Shown here piece after piece: positions 14,331 through 26,171 of a stretch of 64,000 nucleotides of DNA. This DNA comes from Phoebastria nigripes (Eukaryota; Chordata; Aves; Procellariiformes; Diomedeidae): positions 372,001 through 436,000 of the forward strand of contig JAYKAV010001245.1 of the NCBI GenBank assembly GCA_035582835.1, in the 5' to 3' direction. Within the stretch, counting starts at the first letter, position 1, and every line of letters starts with the position of its first letter. A program made the translations under genes and the position numbers. The notes below the pieces were generated by a model. It did not search any database. It was not told the DNA's origin and was given only the letters and a program-made list of their open reading frames with translations.

Positions 14331-17300
14331 TGGACAAGAAAATAGTGAGCACCACAGTGGCACAAACGCTTATATACAACATTGGTGAGGTGATCCTGGA
14401 AACCTGTGTCAAGTTAGCAACTACATTTCTTACAGAATAAAATTAACTTGCAGAAGAGACCCACCAAATAATTGGAAGACAGGAAAATTGCCAAAAGCGC
14501 CNAGAAAAATGTCATTTGCTTGTCAAAATCTGTAGAGAATACTTCTATAGGGTTTCAGAATACCTAGTATTAAGAAGGTATTAATTCAGATAAAGGTTTC
14601 GATGGTAATATTCCAATTATCAATAGATAATAATTATCAGTTTTAGGTAGCAGTAATAAGAAATGCAATTTTTACACAAAGACATTTTTCAAAAAGAAGA
14701 ATGATTATCAAAGGGTTGAGATATAAATGGTTTCTCCATTTCTTGATGGCATCAGCTGAAGATTTGGTGCCTTTCTGGATGATATGCTTTAGTCTAACAC
14801 AAGTTATTTAGTTCAATATATGGACATTCAAACAAATGTAATGATCTGTTCCCTGCAGGCAAGTGTGCTACATCTAAGGGTCCTTTCTTGCCTTCAGATC
14901 TGTGACCCTCCCAGTTCTCTCCCCACATTGCTCTGCACATTAAGGCTTGTGCTGTGGAAACCACAAATAGAGTAGAAAATACCCTTGTAAATCACTGTGG
15001 TTAAGCAGCACTTCTTATTTAGGATTTGAGACCATTTTCAAATCAGGAGAGTGGAAACAAAGGGAGTCAGCAAGAAAGATAAGACATGCTGATAGCAATA
15101 GTAAGCGCTGGGATTATTAGGGCTGTGGGCACCCAGCAAGCTCATGGGGACCGAAGGACACTGCCAGTCTCATGGGTCAGATGACCCCATTTCAGCATGT
15201 GCTGGACTGAGACATCCTGCCTGAGGGGTCTCAAAGCCTTTTCTGTACGTTTGGGCTGTGTGCTGATCCTGTTGTCAGGTTTAAGAGCAGGAACTGTGGT
15301 CCTGCCAAAATTAGATAAGGGTTAAAAAAAAAGAAAAGGGCACCAGCAGACACTGCTATCAGAGTGCTTGCTTGTGCTCTTACACTGTTGGAAATCATCA
15401 GCAAATTAGGTATAAAAGGAACAGGCAGGCAGCATGTTCCCAGCTGAACTGCTATAAATGTCACAGCATTTGTATTGACACCACAGGCTGCTTCATTACA
15501 AAGAAAAAAAAAAAAAAGAAAAAAAAAAGGGGGGAAAAGAGGAAGATAATATTGCTAAGAGGATTGTTTTTCAAATGAGAAGAGTCAGACATACTTAGCA
15601 AAATCTACCCTGCAGGAATCTAATAATCAGACTATAATTGTATGATGGTCAAAAGGTGATCGGAGCTGAATGGCTAAATAGTAACTCTACATCACTGATA
15701 AAAAATACTTAAAACATGTAAAATGTCTTATACCAAAGAGTAAATGGGAATGGGATAAAGATGTGAAAGAGTTTGAACTGTTTATTTAGATCAGACAATC
15801 CTTAGAACTGGGTGAAGGATGGGCAAAAAAAATTGTAGTGCAGGGAAAAGTTCTGTATTGCTTTAGGGTTGATGCTCTTCCATTATCTTAAAGATCTCCT
15901 TATTCACTGTTAGCAAACAAGCAGCACTTCCCATAAAGTCACAAAACCCAGCAGTTTCTCTCTTGCTGCTTCCTCAGTATCTGAAGGAGCAGTTCAGCAG
16001 GAACTGTAAGTGATGGCTATTTCATCTCATCATTTTTAAAGGGAAAATTAAATTTTAAAAGTTCTCTTTCAGTAGCTTGGCTGAAACATGGTTTCCTACA
16101 GACAACCGTATCCAAAATATTCACAAGCACCTGCTGCTTCCCAAACCAAGGCAAAATTCTCTTGGTTTCAGTTTGTGATGAATTCAACAGTTGGGACAGG
16201 ATTGCAAAGCTCTCGGTGCCCCAGATAAAACTCCAGGAGAGCATCGTCTTTCAGGGCAGACACTGGGCGATGCACAGAGACTCAGGAGTGATTGCAACTG
16301 CAAAATCAGAGGGATAAATGCCATGGGAAATACNGACAGGTCAGGTGAAATGGTCTACTTGAGACCTAGCAGTATTTTGCAATCACTTGAAAGTCTCCAG
16401 AGTACTTCGGCATCTCTTGGTCTTTTGGTGAACCAAAAAGCAGGATGGGGCTGGTTTCTGCATACAGCAATGCACGTCAGAAAAGGGACCCCAAGTTGCT
16501 AAAGGGATTTTATGAAATCTCAGCAAGGCAACGTCTGCCCATTCGACAAAGCTCTGCATGGATGTGCTAGAAAGACTCCTACGACGTTTTGAATACCGCA
16601 GTACGTCATTTGTTCCTTCTCATCCAGGAGGAAAATTATCTTTTTATAATTTACGAGACTGTGTTTGGTAACAAGCAGGCTGTGACATCTCTACGGGGAA
16701 TGAGGAACCTTAGAGCAGATACCATCTCATGATTAATTTGTGTAGCACATGAGAAGGAGCAGCAAGGGCATTTTACGTACCCCTTCAATCATCCCTTCCA
16801 GAGAGACCATGGCTCTTATCTCTGCCTCAGAGCAGTAAAGTCAGGGCATACATTGCAATGGGACAACACTTCGATGCAGGAACATTTTCATACCTGGTCC
16901 TTAAGCCCTTAGGAGAAGAGAGCTCGGCTATGCCTGCCCACTCCTACAACAAGAACATTTCCTTTCCTGAAGCCCAGTTTGGCCTCCCTGCCTAGCCAGC
17001 AGATCCTGCTTCAGATTCGGTCTTCAGATTTGTTCCACTTGCATCAGAGGGCTCAAGGGCAATTGGTTTTTCCTCATAGTTTCTGTCCACCCAGATCTGT
17101 GACTTCTAGCTGTGGGAGACAGTGAGAGGCATCTTCAGAAGGCAGGGCATATGAATAGACTCATTTCAACCAAAGCGATTATAATCAGTGGCTTTAAATG
17201 TAATATACATTAGCAGAAGACACTTTCCTTTAAAGAATTGATTTGAATCTTGTTCTGCATTTCTTCTCTTTGATTCTTTTGCAAGGGAGAGGGAGACCTT

Positions 17301-18542
17301 GCTGATTACTAGCCATGAAGATGTGTTGATTTGGAGTTGTATATGGTCTTTGCACAGAATTTGGCATTTGTTTTTGCTATCCAGGAGGACACATGGTGAA
17401 CATATTTAAGCCATTACACAACTTAACATTCCTTGCATAGGTTCTTCATTTTGTATGACAGAGAACAGCAAATGAAAACTGAAAAAGCCAACTCGTTTTT
17501 GCATCCTGCTGTTTCTGGATGGAAAGTGGGATTTAATAAAAGTGCAGAAATTTAAAACTATGGTAAATTTGTTTCATATGTATCATTTACTCTTCTCAAA
17601 TTACATTTTGCACTGGAAATGAAAGGCTTGGTTACTGAAAGCCTTGTCCATACTCAAGGATTTTAAACAACTAAAGCAAAGCAAAGCGGATATTCCTTCT
17701 GTACCTGGAGAAGAGGCTGCAGCTGCTGAAAGCTGGTACATCTCCTCGGTAAAACCCTGGTTCAAGGTGATCAGCTGTGACTCTCCTTCTTCTAGAGCTC
17801 CAACTGTCTCAAGGACTTTGAGAGCAAACAAGTATTGTTTGAATATTATCTATCAGTGTTTATTCAGTTCATGCTATTTGAATACCCTATGGTAACATTA
17901 AAATAGGCCATCATGACTGTGAATTAAATTTCAAATCTACACTTATTTTAAGAAAAAAAAAGTGAAGTTAAAAATAATATGTGAGTTTGTCAATATGTAA
18001 ATTGAAAATTATATTTAATAATACTTGGTAAGCAATATGCCATATTTGTTTAAATCACAAATCATATTTCATTTTACTTATTATCCCTCCATGGTAGGCA
18101 TTACAGTGCTGTGTACCTCCACCGCATCTGCCTGAGGCCAAGTAATGAGTTCATGACCCAGCGTGCTCAGGGAACGGAGGAGGACAGGTCTTGGCTAGCA
18201 GAGAGTTGGATCCGCAGTTATGGTAACGGCAGGGACCCCGTGCAGGATGCTGAATGAGTAGGACGCAGGTATTTATCACGTTGTGGGGGTCAGCAGCTTT
18301 CCCAGTTGTCCCACCTCTGGAGCTGGGCGCTTCTGGAAGGGGAGTGAGGTGCTTCGGGGCAGCGAGCACTCCTCCCTGCAAAGTGCTGGGGCACTTCAGG
18401 GGATACTAGCTGCATCCAAGGCTACTACAACCCACTGAGAAGCCTGATGGCCTAGGGTTTCTCTGAATTACCGTGCCAGAAGATACCAATTCATATGTTT
18501 ATGAAATCCAGGGCAGACTTGCAGCTTTAGTACTGAGAAATC
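14331..18542. other. Intergenic, unique sequence
   Basis: AT-rich to mixed unique sequence. An interrupted A tract lies at 15501-15528. No coding or mobile-element signal was recognised. Confidence 0.55.
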
Positions 18543-18589
18543 GTATTATATTGTTGTATTATATTGTCAAGACCCTTTTGGTCTTGACA
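18543..18589. repeat. Tandem duplication followed by perfect hairpin
   Basis: GTATTATATTGTT occurs in near-tandem copies at 18543-18567. It is followed by a perfect 10-base inverted repeat, TGTCAAGACC at 18565-18574 and GGTCTTGACA at 18580-18589, with a 5-base loop. Confidence 0.85.
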
Positions 18590-21500
18590 TTTACAGTCCC
18601 CTTACACCAGGACTTTAGATTATAACCGTGCTGTAGCTGCATACAGGATCATGTAAGCACCATGCCATAACAACATTTTATTCTGACAGTCATTTACTCT
18701 CAGCTGTAACCACAGCTATGAGCAGGACTTAGACATACGCACTATGGAAGAGGATGTTTTTCTTTCAAGCAATCTCTGAGAAAACACTTGAAATGAGCCT
18801 CCACACTTTGTACACATGGTTAATATAATCTTTAATTTCTGCTTAAAAAGCAATGGCAGCAGAAGTAATTTTCTTCCTTGTAAGCTTCAAATCCAAATAC
18901 AAGACTAAAATAATAGCACATGAAGAGATGAAAGCCCCATCCAGGACAGTTTATATGCATCGCTATTCTATTTGAGAAGGTTTTTTAGGTGTCCCTACTT
19001 CTAAAGCTGTCAGTTAGCTTTACTGCCGCATGCACTTAACCCTCCTCCGAACACCAAGTTCAAAGCCTCAGTGCTTTGTGGGTGCCATCGGTCTTTCAGA
19101 TACAAAAAAATACTGCTTTTTGCTAAAAGATGTGCTTTGTTCCTTTTGTTGGGTAAGCAGAATGTCCCAGGAGCCTCAGCACTTCATCATTAACTGCAGA
19201 ACATAGCTCACACCCAGCTTGGGAGAGAACTGGAGCAAAAAGAAAAATGGTTTTGCCTCCCTGCCCCTGACCCCATGCCACCATGTTATTTTTCACAAGA
19301 TCACTAAGACGTTCATGAGCATAAATCAGTATCATTCAAAAACCAAATGTCCAAGGAAACAATAAAAATCACAGGGTTTTATGAATGGGAGGGATTGTCC
19401 TGCGCTGCTGGGCTCGGATCAATGCGAAGCTGGCAGGGGACACCACCGCAACGCAATAAACGCTGCCATCTGTTACTCCTGAGCTCCTGGAGCATGTAAA
19501 AGGCACCAGTGAAAATCAGCCCTGGCCCGATGCGAGGTGCTCAGGCGGCTCCTTCCTGCCCATGAGGGCAGCGGGCAAAGCCGGTGTGTGGTGGTGTTGG
19601 TGAGGCTTTGCCTCGGTGGAGCCACCCTGGGGAAAGACACCTACGGGGGCCGGGACTGATGCAGGGCATCCCCATGGTTGAAAGCCTCCATGAGCTTTCC
19701 AACGCCATGGTTGTCTGATGCTTGCTGGCCCCATAGCACCGGCACAGATCAGTGCCTTCGTGGCATCTGGGCCTTCCATCTCCGCCTGGGAAGGTCCAAC
19801 GCCCGGCACACTAGGAAGCACTTTGTGTATTTTTGTATACATAAAGCCACCACCTGCCCTGCAGCAGCTCACCCCAGGTCTGAGGCTCGTTCAGGAGAGT
19901 GCACTGGGCAAGGGGGCTGCTTCCCCTCACCCCAGCCTCCTTGCAAGCACTGATCTACCTCCAAGTGCATGGGACATGTTTCCCGGGGCACTCGGGAAGC
20001 TGGCTCCATAGGGTCCTGCCACCCCTCCGTAAGCATCTCGCCTCCGTTCCCCCTCCCTGCACAGGGATGAGGGCTGCCTGCCAGCAGTCGCCCCAGCCAT
20101 GGGAGCAAATGGCTTCCCATGTCACCCCGATGCTGAGTGCTCGGCTTAGGGGCATTTGCATTGCTTCTGCAGGCTCGGGCACACTGTGTTTGGGATAATT
20201 TATACCCAAGATACCTGCAGCTGAGGTCTTAAACATGCAGGCACTCCAAAAGATAACAGGCCGTTGTTCTCTGCTGAGCAGAGGAATCCACGGAGCCTGA
20301 TGACAGAAACAGAAAGGAAGAGGAGACACCCACATACGAAAGCAGTCTGCTCAAAAACTACCCTGTTATTTTTAGTGCAGAGTACTACTCATGTTTGCAG
20401 GCGTATTTTTTTTCCCACCCTAAGTCCATGCAGAGAGGGGGATAAATCTCTGTAATAGCTCATCATTTCCATTTTCCTTACATTCAGATAATGTATTTCC
20501 AGGTTGAAAGACTGGGTGGACAATACTGGCTACACGTGCAACACTGTTGGAAACGGGACTTGTATGCTTATCTCTGAAAATCTGGCCCCTGGGGGATGTG
20601 GTAATTTCTCTCATTATTTTAGCTGGTCCTCTCGAATGCCCTTCCCCTCCCAGGTGGGTTGCAGCTTGGAGCTGCGGCCACGTCCCTCACGAACACATTG
20701 GGAGCTGCTGAGGGGGGACCAACTGTGCCTAATTATGGACAGCAAAACACCAGTCCCACAGCAGGGACAAGCATGCAGATGAACCTCTCAAAAGATTTAA
20801 TTATGTAGAAGTGATTTCTATTTTGAAATCCCACAGGATTTCTATTTCGAAAATTAACTACTAGAAAAAATGCTTTTTCTGTCTATTTGTGTCAAAACAT
20901 TTGTGTCCCTCCTACCCTCTCCCCTAGTTTGCTTTATATTTACAGGAAACACTGCACGCATCGTGATGCTGTACGTATTCTGAGCAGCCTTTTTCCTCAA
21001 AACCAGATTCGGTGATCATGATTAAACTGAGATGTGCCTGAGTTTCCACTGAATGTGAATAAAAGGCAGTTAGGTTCTTCTCTTTGAGCTTGTCAAACAA
21101 GACTGATTAAAAATATGCAGCTAGCTGGAAAAAAGCAAGATAGAAACCTGTGAAGCTAAACAGAACAGCCTCATAAGCTGATTTTTAGCTTAACTGGTTT
21201 TCATCTAGCAAGAACTTCACCAGGAGGAAAATAAGCCTAATCAGACAAGCAATAAAACCAGTTCACATTAAAAAACACAATTCATTTGCCAATTAGGTCT
21301 TGAAACACTATTAGCAATGACTGGCAGGTACCTGGAACACAGCTACCTTTGCTAAGCGATCACTTATATGGTGCTGTGGCCCAGCAATTATTTACTACAT
21401 TAGCAGATAAACATGTTTGATCGGAGCTATTAACTAATTTAGATAATTCATGAGCAGTCATTACCCTATATGAAGGAGTGAATGGATTTACAGTGCCTTT

Positions 21501-22215
21501 GTTTGACTGGGGACACTGCAGTTCAACATCCCAGTGTGAAATACAGACATTGTATACTACTGGCCATACCATGTGGGCAAACATTTTGCAATGCTTTTTT
21601 TTCCCCATCAAACTGTGGCCAAGATGATCACCAGAAGGATATAATTAAAATACAGATGAAAAGTTTCCCATATTGAAAACTAACAGGCTTCAGGAGGACA
21701 TGCCACCTACGGGCACAAGGGAACCGAAACCCGCCAGCCATCTTCCAGGTGATGTTTCCTTTTGCAACATGGTCCCACGGGGAGATGGGTCAGGTCAGGT
21801 TGGGTGAAGAAAGACGAGCCGCTGGCCAAAGCCCTCTCCACCCAACACTAGCCTGCTGGGCTGCTGTGGGCTGGCAACCAGGAGGAGGGCGATGGGTGGT
21901 GAGCTGCCTGCAGCTCATGTCGCTGGTGGGGATGTGTCTGAGCCAGGGAAGCTGCGGAAGAGATGGCTCAGATGCCTCCTGGCATAGGTGGTGGTGGCCC
22001 GGGCTGGTGCATCCCACTGGGGACCGGGGTGTTCATCACCCCCTTGTAATGGCTGTGGCAAAGCCTTGGCTGTTCAGGGTAAATGTGGCCTCGCCAGGCT
22101 AGGGAAAGTCACCGTGGACCAACATGCGTGGCCAGATGAAATCATGCAGCAGAGCCAGGCCCTGGGAAACACCCAAAGCCAGCCATTGGATTGAGGCACG
22201 AGTGAGGGTTGGACT
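18590..22215. other. Intergenic, unique sequence
   Basis: Mostly unremarkable. A GC-rich part at 19500-20150 carries accidental frames. An AT-rich part at 21000-21300 has cores such as GATCATGATTAAAC, GACTGATTAAAAATATG and CCAATTAGG, and may be a conserved element. Confidence 0.5.
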
Positions 22216-22369
22216 GTCCTTTCCCTTTCCCTTTCCCTTTCCCTTTCCCTTTCCCTTTCCCTTTCCCTTTCCCTCTCCCTCTCCCTTCTCCCTTCTCCCT
22301 TCTCCCTTCTCCCTTCTCCCTTCTCCCTTCTCCCTTGTCCTTCTCTTTCTCCTTCCCCTTGCCCTTCCC
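22216..22369. repeat. Polypyrimidine microsatellite (CCCTTT)n then (TTCTCCC)n
   Basis: About nine CCCTTT units pass through two CCCTCT units into about eight 7-base TTCTCCC units, then a degenerate CT-rich end. The complementary frame gives an Arg/Glu run that is not a protein. Confidence 0.95.
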
Positions 22370-23890
22370 GCAGCAGCCGGTGGTCAGCCCAGAGCCATTG
22401 CCTCCCCGAGCTGCAGGGAGCCCTGCAGAGGCTGCCCCGAAAAGGGGCTTTAAAGGTCAGCGTCACTGCTTGATGCTGATATATCTAAAAGTCACTTGCA
22501 AAGGAAAATAAGATTTTTCATCCTCCTCCCAGCGCAGCAGCCATTGGATGTGGATGCCAACTCTTCCTGCAGCAGGACCCCTGTGGGCACTGGGTCCTGC
22601 CATGTGAGCAGGGACGTCCGGCTCCGCGGTGGCCATTCCCAGTGAGCCCTGGCTGCTGCTTCTCCACAGCAGGCACCGTGCCAAGGACCAAGCATGCTGG
22701 CAGCCGAGGGGCATGAGACAACAGCCAGGAGGAGGAACCACTACATCGGTCCTGAGATGGGCTGTCAGAGCTCGCAGCCTCCAAGCTGCACGGTCGCTGG
22801 CAAACTTTGGGGTTGGGGGAATGGCTGCAAGATGTACAAGCCCATCTGCATGACAGGGTCTCTCCTGGTACTTCTGGGGAGGAGCAGAGAAGGTGAACCA
22901 GCAGCTGTGAGGAAACCATGTGTCTGTATGCGCCTTCCCAAACCCCTTTCAGTCCCCGTTTGCTAGAAAAACCAAACACTGGTGTGTTTTTGAAGTGTGT
23001 CCGCTGGGAGCAATACCAAATTGTTTTACTTGAACACAGGAGAACGAGTGATGGATTTGAGTTGTACCTGAAGTGGGCTTCCTGCTGGGCGCTCCCCTGA
23101 TCCCAGCCCCTGCGAGGGAAGGGGCCGACCTCCCCTTTCCTTTCCTTTTTGTCAGTGCTGAGATCCTTCAACACCTTGCGTGTGCGGTCTCTCCTAGTTT
23201 TGCCTGCCTGATTTCATGTGTTACTTTTAGCATGTAGAGAGGAATGAAGACAAGTGAAATGACTGTGTGGGACAGGCGGTGAGAGCTTGGATCAGACAGA
23301 CGGTGGATCTTGCCAAAACAGGCAGTGCAGCTTCCCAGCCACTGTGGAGGGAAGGGTGCGATGCCGCTGGACCCCAGGCTGGCTGGGAGCTCTGCTGTGA
23401 TCCCGAGGACCTACATGCCCGACCTCTCACAGCGACATTACCACGGCATTATTCTGGTCAGGAGAGGGTAGCCACAACAGTTTGTGTCTTGGGAAGCAAA
23501 GTGTGCCATGCAGCAGCAGCATAGAGGACAAATACCCCAGCGGCTGCCAGCTCAGGCTCCCTGAATGCCTCTTGCCCTGGTTCCTAAGTTTTCTTAGGAC
23601 AATCCTGTCTCTCAGCTTTGGTAGAAGATAGCAAGTCTGGATCTCAAGCTGTAAAAATCCACCAGAAAACATGGGCTTGGATAATTTCCCTAACCTAAAT
23701 TGCTCTTTTTCTTTTTTTGCGCAGCCAGAAGAGGTAGAGGAAGGGGGCAGACTTCTAAGTCACAAAATGATGATATAGATGCAAATGTGTGGCCAAAAGC
23801 CAAGGCTGGAAATTGGCCAGAGAGCCAAATACTTGACTCAAGCGAGTGGGTGCAAGGGCTTGTGATCCTGAGCGGTCCTGGTGTGGGTTA
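22370..23890. other. Intergenic, GC-rich unique sequence
   Basis: It contains the longest open frame of the window, 218 codons on the minus strand at 22518-23174. That frame is Ser/Cys/Pro-rich with no recognisable domain and is probably chance. A long pyrimidine run ending GCGCAG at about 23725 would be a strong splice acceptor on the plus strand and is followed by 55 open codons. Confidence 0.5.
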
Positions 23891-23973
23891 GAGGATCATG
23901 GGGTAATTCAGGTAGGAAGGGACCTCAGCAGGTCGTCGCTGTAGCCCAGCCTCCTGCCCAGAGCAGGATCAGC
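23891..23973 (-). mobile_element. CR1 LINE 3' tail fragment
   Basis: The stretch GGATCATGGGGTAATTCAGG, then GGAAGGGACCTCAGCAGGTC and CCTCCTGCCCAGAGCAGG keep the order of the CR1 3' end in reverse orientation. It is short and diverged; what follows to about 24200 is not clearly CR1. Confidence 0.75.
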
Positions 23974-25294
23974 CCGTTTGCCATCTGCCGTTCCCTTTCC
24001 CTAGTTCTGCTCCTTCACAGCTGACCCTGAGGAGCAGATTGTCTCGCAGCAGATGCAGCCGGGTCCCTGCAGCGGCGTATCCCAGTCGGTGCAGCTGCTT
24101 TCTTCTCCGGGCAGTAAGAACCAGTGCTAGGCTGCTGGGGGGCACGTCGTGCAGGGGGTAAGGGATGCCTTCAGCAACTGCCTCGAGTGCTTTGCCGCGA
24201 GCATGACCTGAAACTGCTTTGCAAAACCCCTGCAGTTTTCAACACTGAGGGTCATACTACTTAAAAATGAATACTATTTTATTAAATACACTGAATATGG
24301 CACAATCTAGTGTCCTTATTGATTCAATTTGAATGTATATATATTTACATACAACATGCTGCATGTTTGTACAAACACTGTTTTCATAAGGCTGCCCGCA
24401 GAGGTCGGTATGGGGACCAAGAGATCGGAGAAGCAAACGGGAAGCAAAAGGCAGCCCTTTATTTGGATGTGGGGCTGACAGAGGGCTTGGCTCTGCGTTA
24501 GAAATGGTGAACTGCTGCTACAGGAACCTGTTTTGTTACTAAGACGCGTTACAAGTCAGCAGACAGCCACATTTTTCTGACTCATCAGCTGATATTAATT
24601 AATGACTTGGGAGCACACCAAAAATTCCCATTGGCCTTCCTTCCTTGAAAGGCTGCCATTGTCTCTCTCCCCCTCCCCCCNGCTTTAGAAAAAAAAAATC
24701 ACATCGACAAAGCTATACATTTTAAGTATAGGAAATGACCGAAATAGCTCACCCCCATATTCCTTGTAGAGCAGCACCCTGCCTGCAGCAGGGACCGGTC
24801 CCAGCTCCCCCTGAAAAAAGGTGCAAAACCCCCAGAGGGCAGGACGCAAACCTAATAAGGAACATAAAGGATAACACCTATCATTTTTTTCCTCTCTTTC
24901 TTATGAAAATCAGCTTTGTGTGTTACCAGAACTGCCTGTGACAAAACAAATGCCCATCTCTGGGGCTGCTGCAGCTTCCTGCCAGCCAGGCCAGTAATTA
25001 TGAGCAGCGGGATTTCAGGTATATACATTCAAAATGCCTTCATTTCTCTCAAACAAAGGAGTGAGGCAATTCCACCGAACTAGCAACTGCAAAAAACCCA
25101 GCGTTGTCCTCCTTCAAAGAGAGCAGCCATGGCCCCTCCTGGTCTCCCTGGGGTCTGGCCGTCCTTGCTTATGCCACATCTGCATCCTCACCAGGGCCAG
25201 CACTGGTTCAAACCCAGCCCTGAGAGTCAGGTTTCCAGGCTGACTCCCAACACCTGCATTTCTCTGTCCTTGCAAACAGGGCCACTGGTCTTAC
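23974..25294. other. Intergenic, unique sequence
   Basis: A GC-rich part to about 24200, then AT-rich unique sequence. No gene or repeat recognised. Confidence 0.5.
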
Positions 25295-25525
25295 CTTTTT
25301 CTGGGATCCTTTATCCTTTACTGTGATGTCCAGTTTCTCATTTAAATAATCTGCATTGATATGAAACCAATTTTTCTCAAATCCCCTGTAAATATTAATC
25401 CTCGGAGGACCGTATTTAGATAAAATGTAAATCGTTTCCTTTATATAATTTTGTTTGGACAGAACAACTGCCACCAAGATGTCATGCGGTCTCCAGGGTA
25501 TCATGAATAGTGCTTTCATACTTTT
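25295..25525 (-). other. Exon-like open segment, unknown (77 codons)
   Basis: On the minus strand a 231-base segment is open in one frame from an acceptor-like TGACAG at 25531-25526 to a strong donor, AAG|GTAAGA, with GT at 25294-25293; both ends are phase 0. The peptide has a balanced composition, for example SKYGPPRINIYRGFEKNWF, and little low complexity. I do not recognise a family. The opposite reading, an AT-rich conserved noncoding element, is equally plausible because the plus strand holds ATTTAAATAATC and GTGTAATTAAAAG cores. No partner exon in matching phase was found. Confidence 0.25.
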
Positions 25526-25941
25526 CTGTCACTGGGGTGTAATTAAAAGATCCTTTTTTTGTCTTGAGTCATTACTGGATAAATAAAGCCTCCTTGTGAA
25601 TTACCTCAGCCTCCTTCAACACAAATGCAAACACAGAGCAAAGCCGTGTTTCTGAATTATGTCTGTTTTTAACAGATATAACCCTCTTAGTAACAGCTTA
25701 GCCACGTCTTTATGGACACAGATGCTCAACCACATCTTTACTTTGGTTCTCATACTCCTATACTGATTTGTGAAGCACCAAGGAGCATTCAATGCACTTT
25801 CCATGATTCATAGAGGACATTTTAGTGAGTGGTAGTCCTGAGGAAATAATCCCACCTTCATCATGTATACATCTAACACCAAATGAAATATTAACAAGCC
25901 TTAGGAAGATACAGCTGAATAAAAGGGGCTGAAATACTTAC
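25526..25941. other. Intergenic between two exon-like segments
   Basis: AT-rich unique sequence. An acceptor-like ATTTCCTCAG near 25840 (minus strand) is followed by frames that stop quickly, so no linking exon is supported. Confidence 0.4.
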
Positions 25942-26171
25942 CTCCCGCACATACCCTCACAGTAAATGACAGCGTCTCCAGGGGAAAGTTGGATAAGAGC
26001 AGCTTTAGTGACTTGCATGCGTGCAGAACAAAGTCCTGTGCAAAGTAGTACCTCAAAAATACATTCATTAATACTCCTATTTTTTATCTGTAGGGGTTTC
26101 TCAGAATGGACTTTCTTGGGATGGCATTTTTGTTTGCTGCTGCTATTTGTCCTGTTTTCACATTTCAGTGG
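25942..26171 (-). other. Exon-like open segment, cysteine-containing, unknown (76 codons)
   Basis: A good acceptor, pyrimidine-rich with TGCTCCAG just above 26171, and a consensus donor GAG|GTAAGT at 25941-25936 bracket one open frame of 230 bases on the minus strand. The peptide has six Cys, with INECIFEVLLCTGLCSAR and VIYCEGMCGR. YCEGMCG-type spacing occurs in cystine-knot C-termini of mucin-like proteins, but the rest does not fit, so I do not assign it. It ends in phase 2, which does not match the phase-0 start of the 25525-25295 segment. The plus strand is also open here, which weakens the coding case. Confidence 0.2.

Noticed and set aside
22074..22466. Frame with long Arg-Glu alternation
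   Set aside because: Direct translation of the polypyrimidine microsatellite.
22518..23174. 218-codon minus-strand frame, longest in the window
   Set aside because: Ser/Cys/Pro-rich, in GC-rich DNA where stops are rare, no domain, no splice or promoter context; treated as chance.
25295..26171. One two-exon minus-strand gene from the two exon-like segments
   Set aside because: The upstream segment ends in phase 2 and the downstream one begins in phase 0; joining them gives an early stop, so a single coding gene is not supported.
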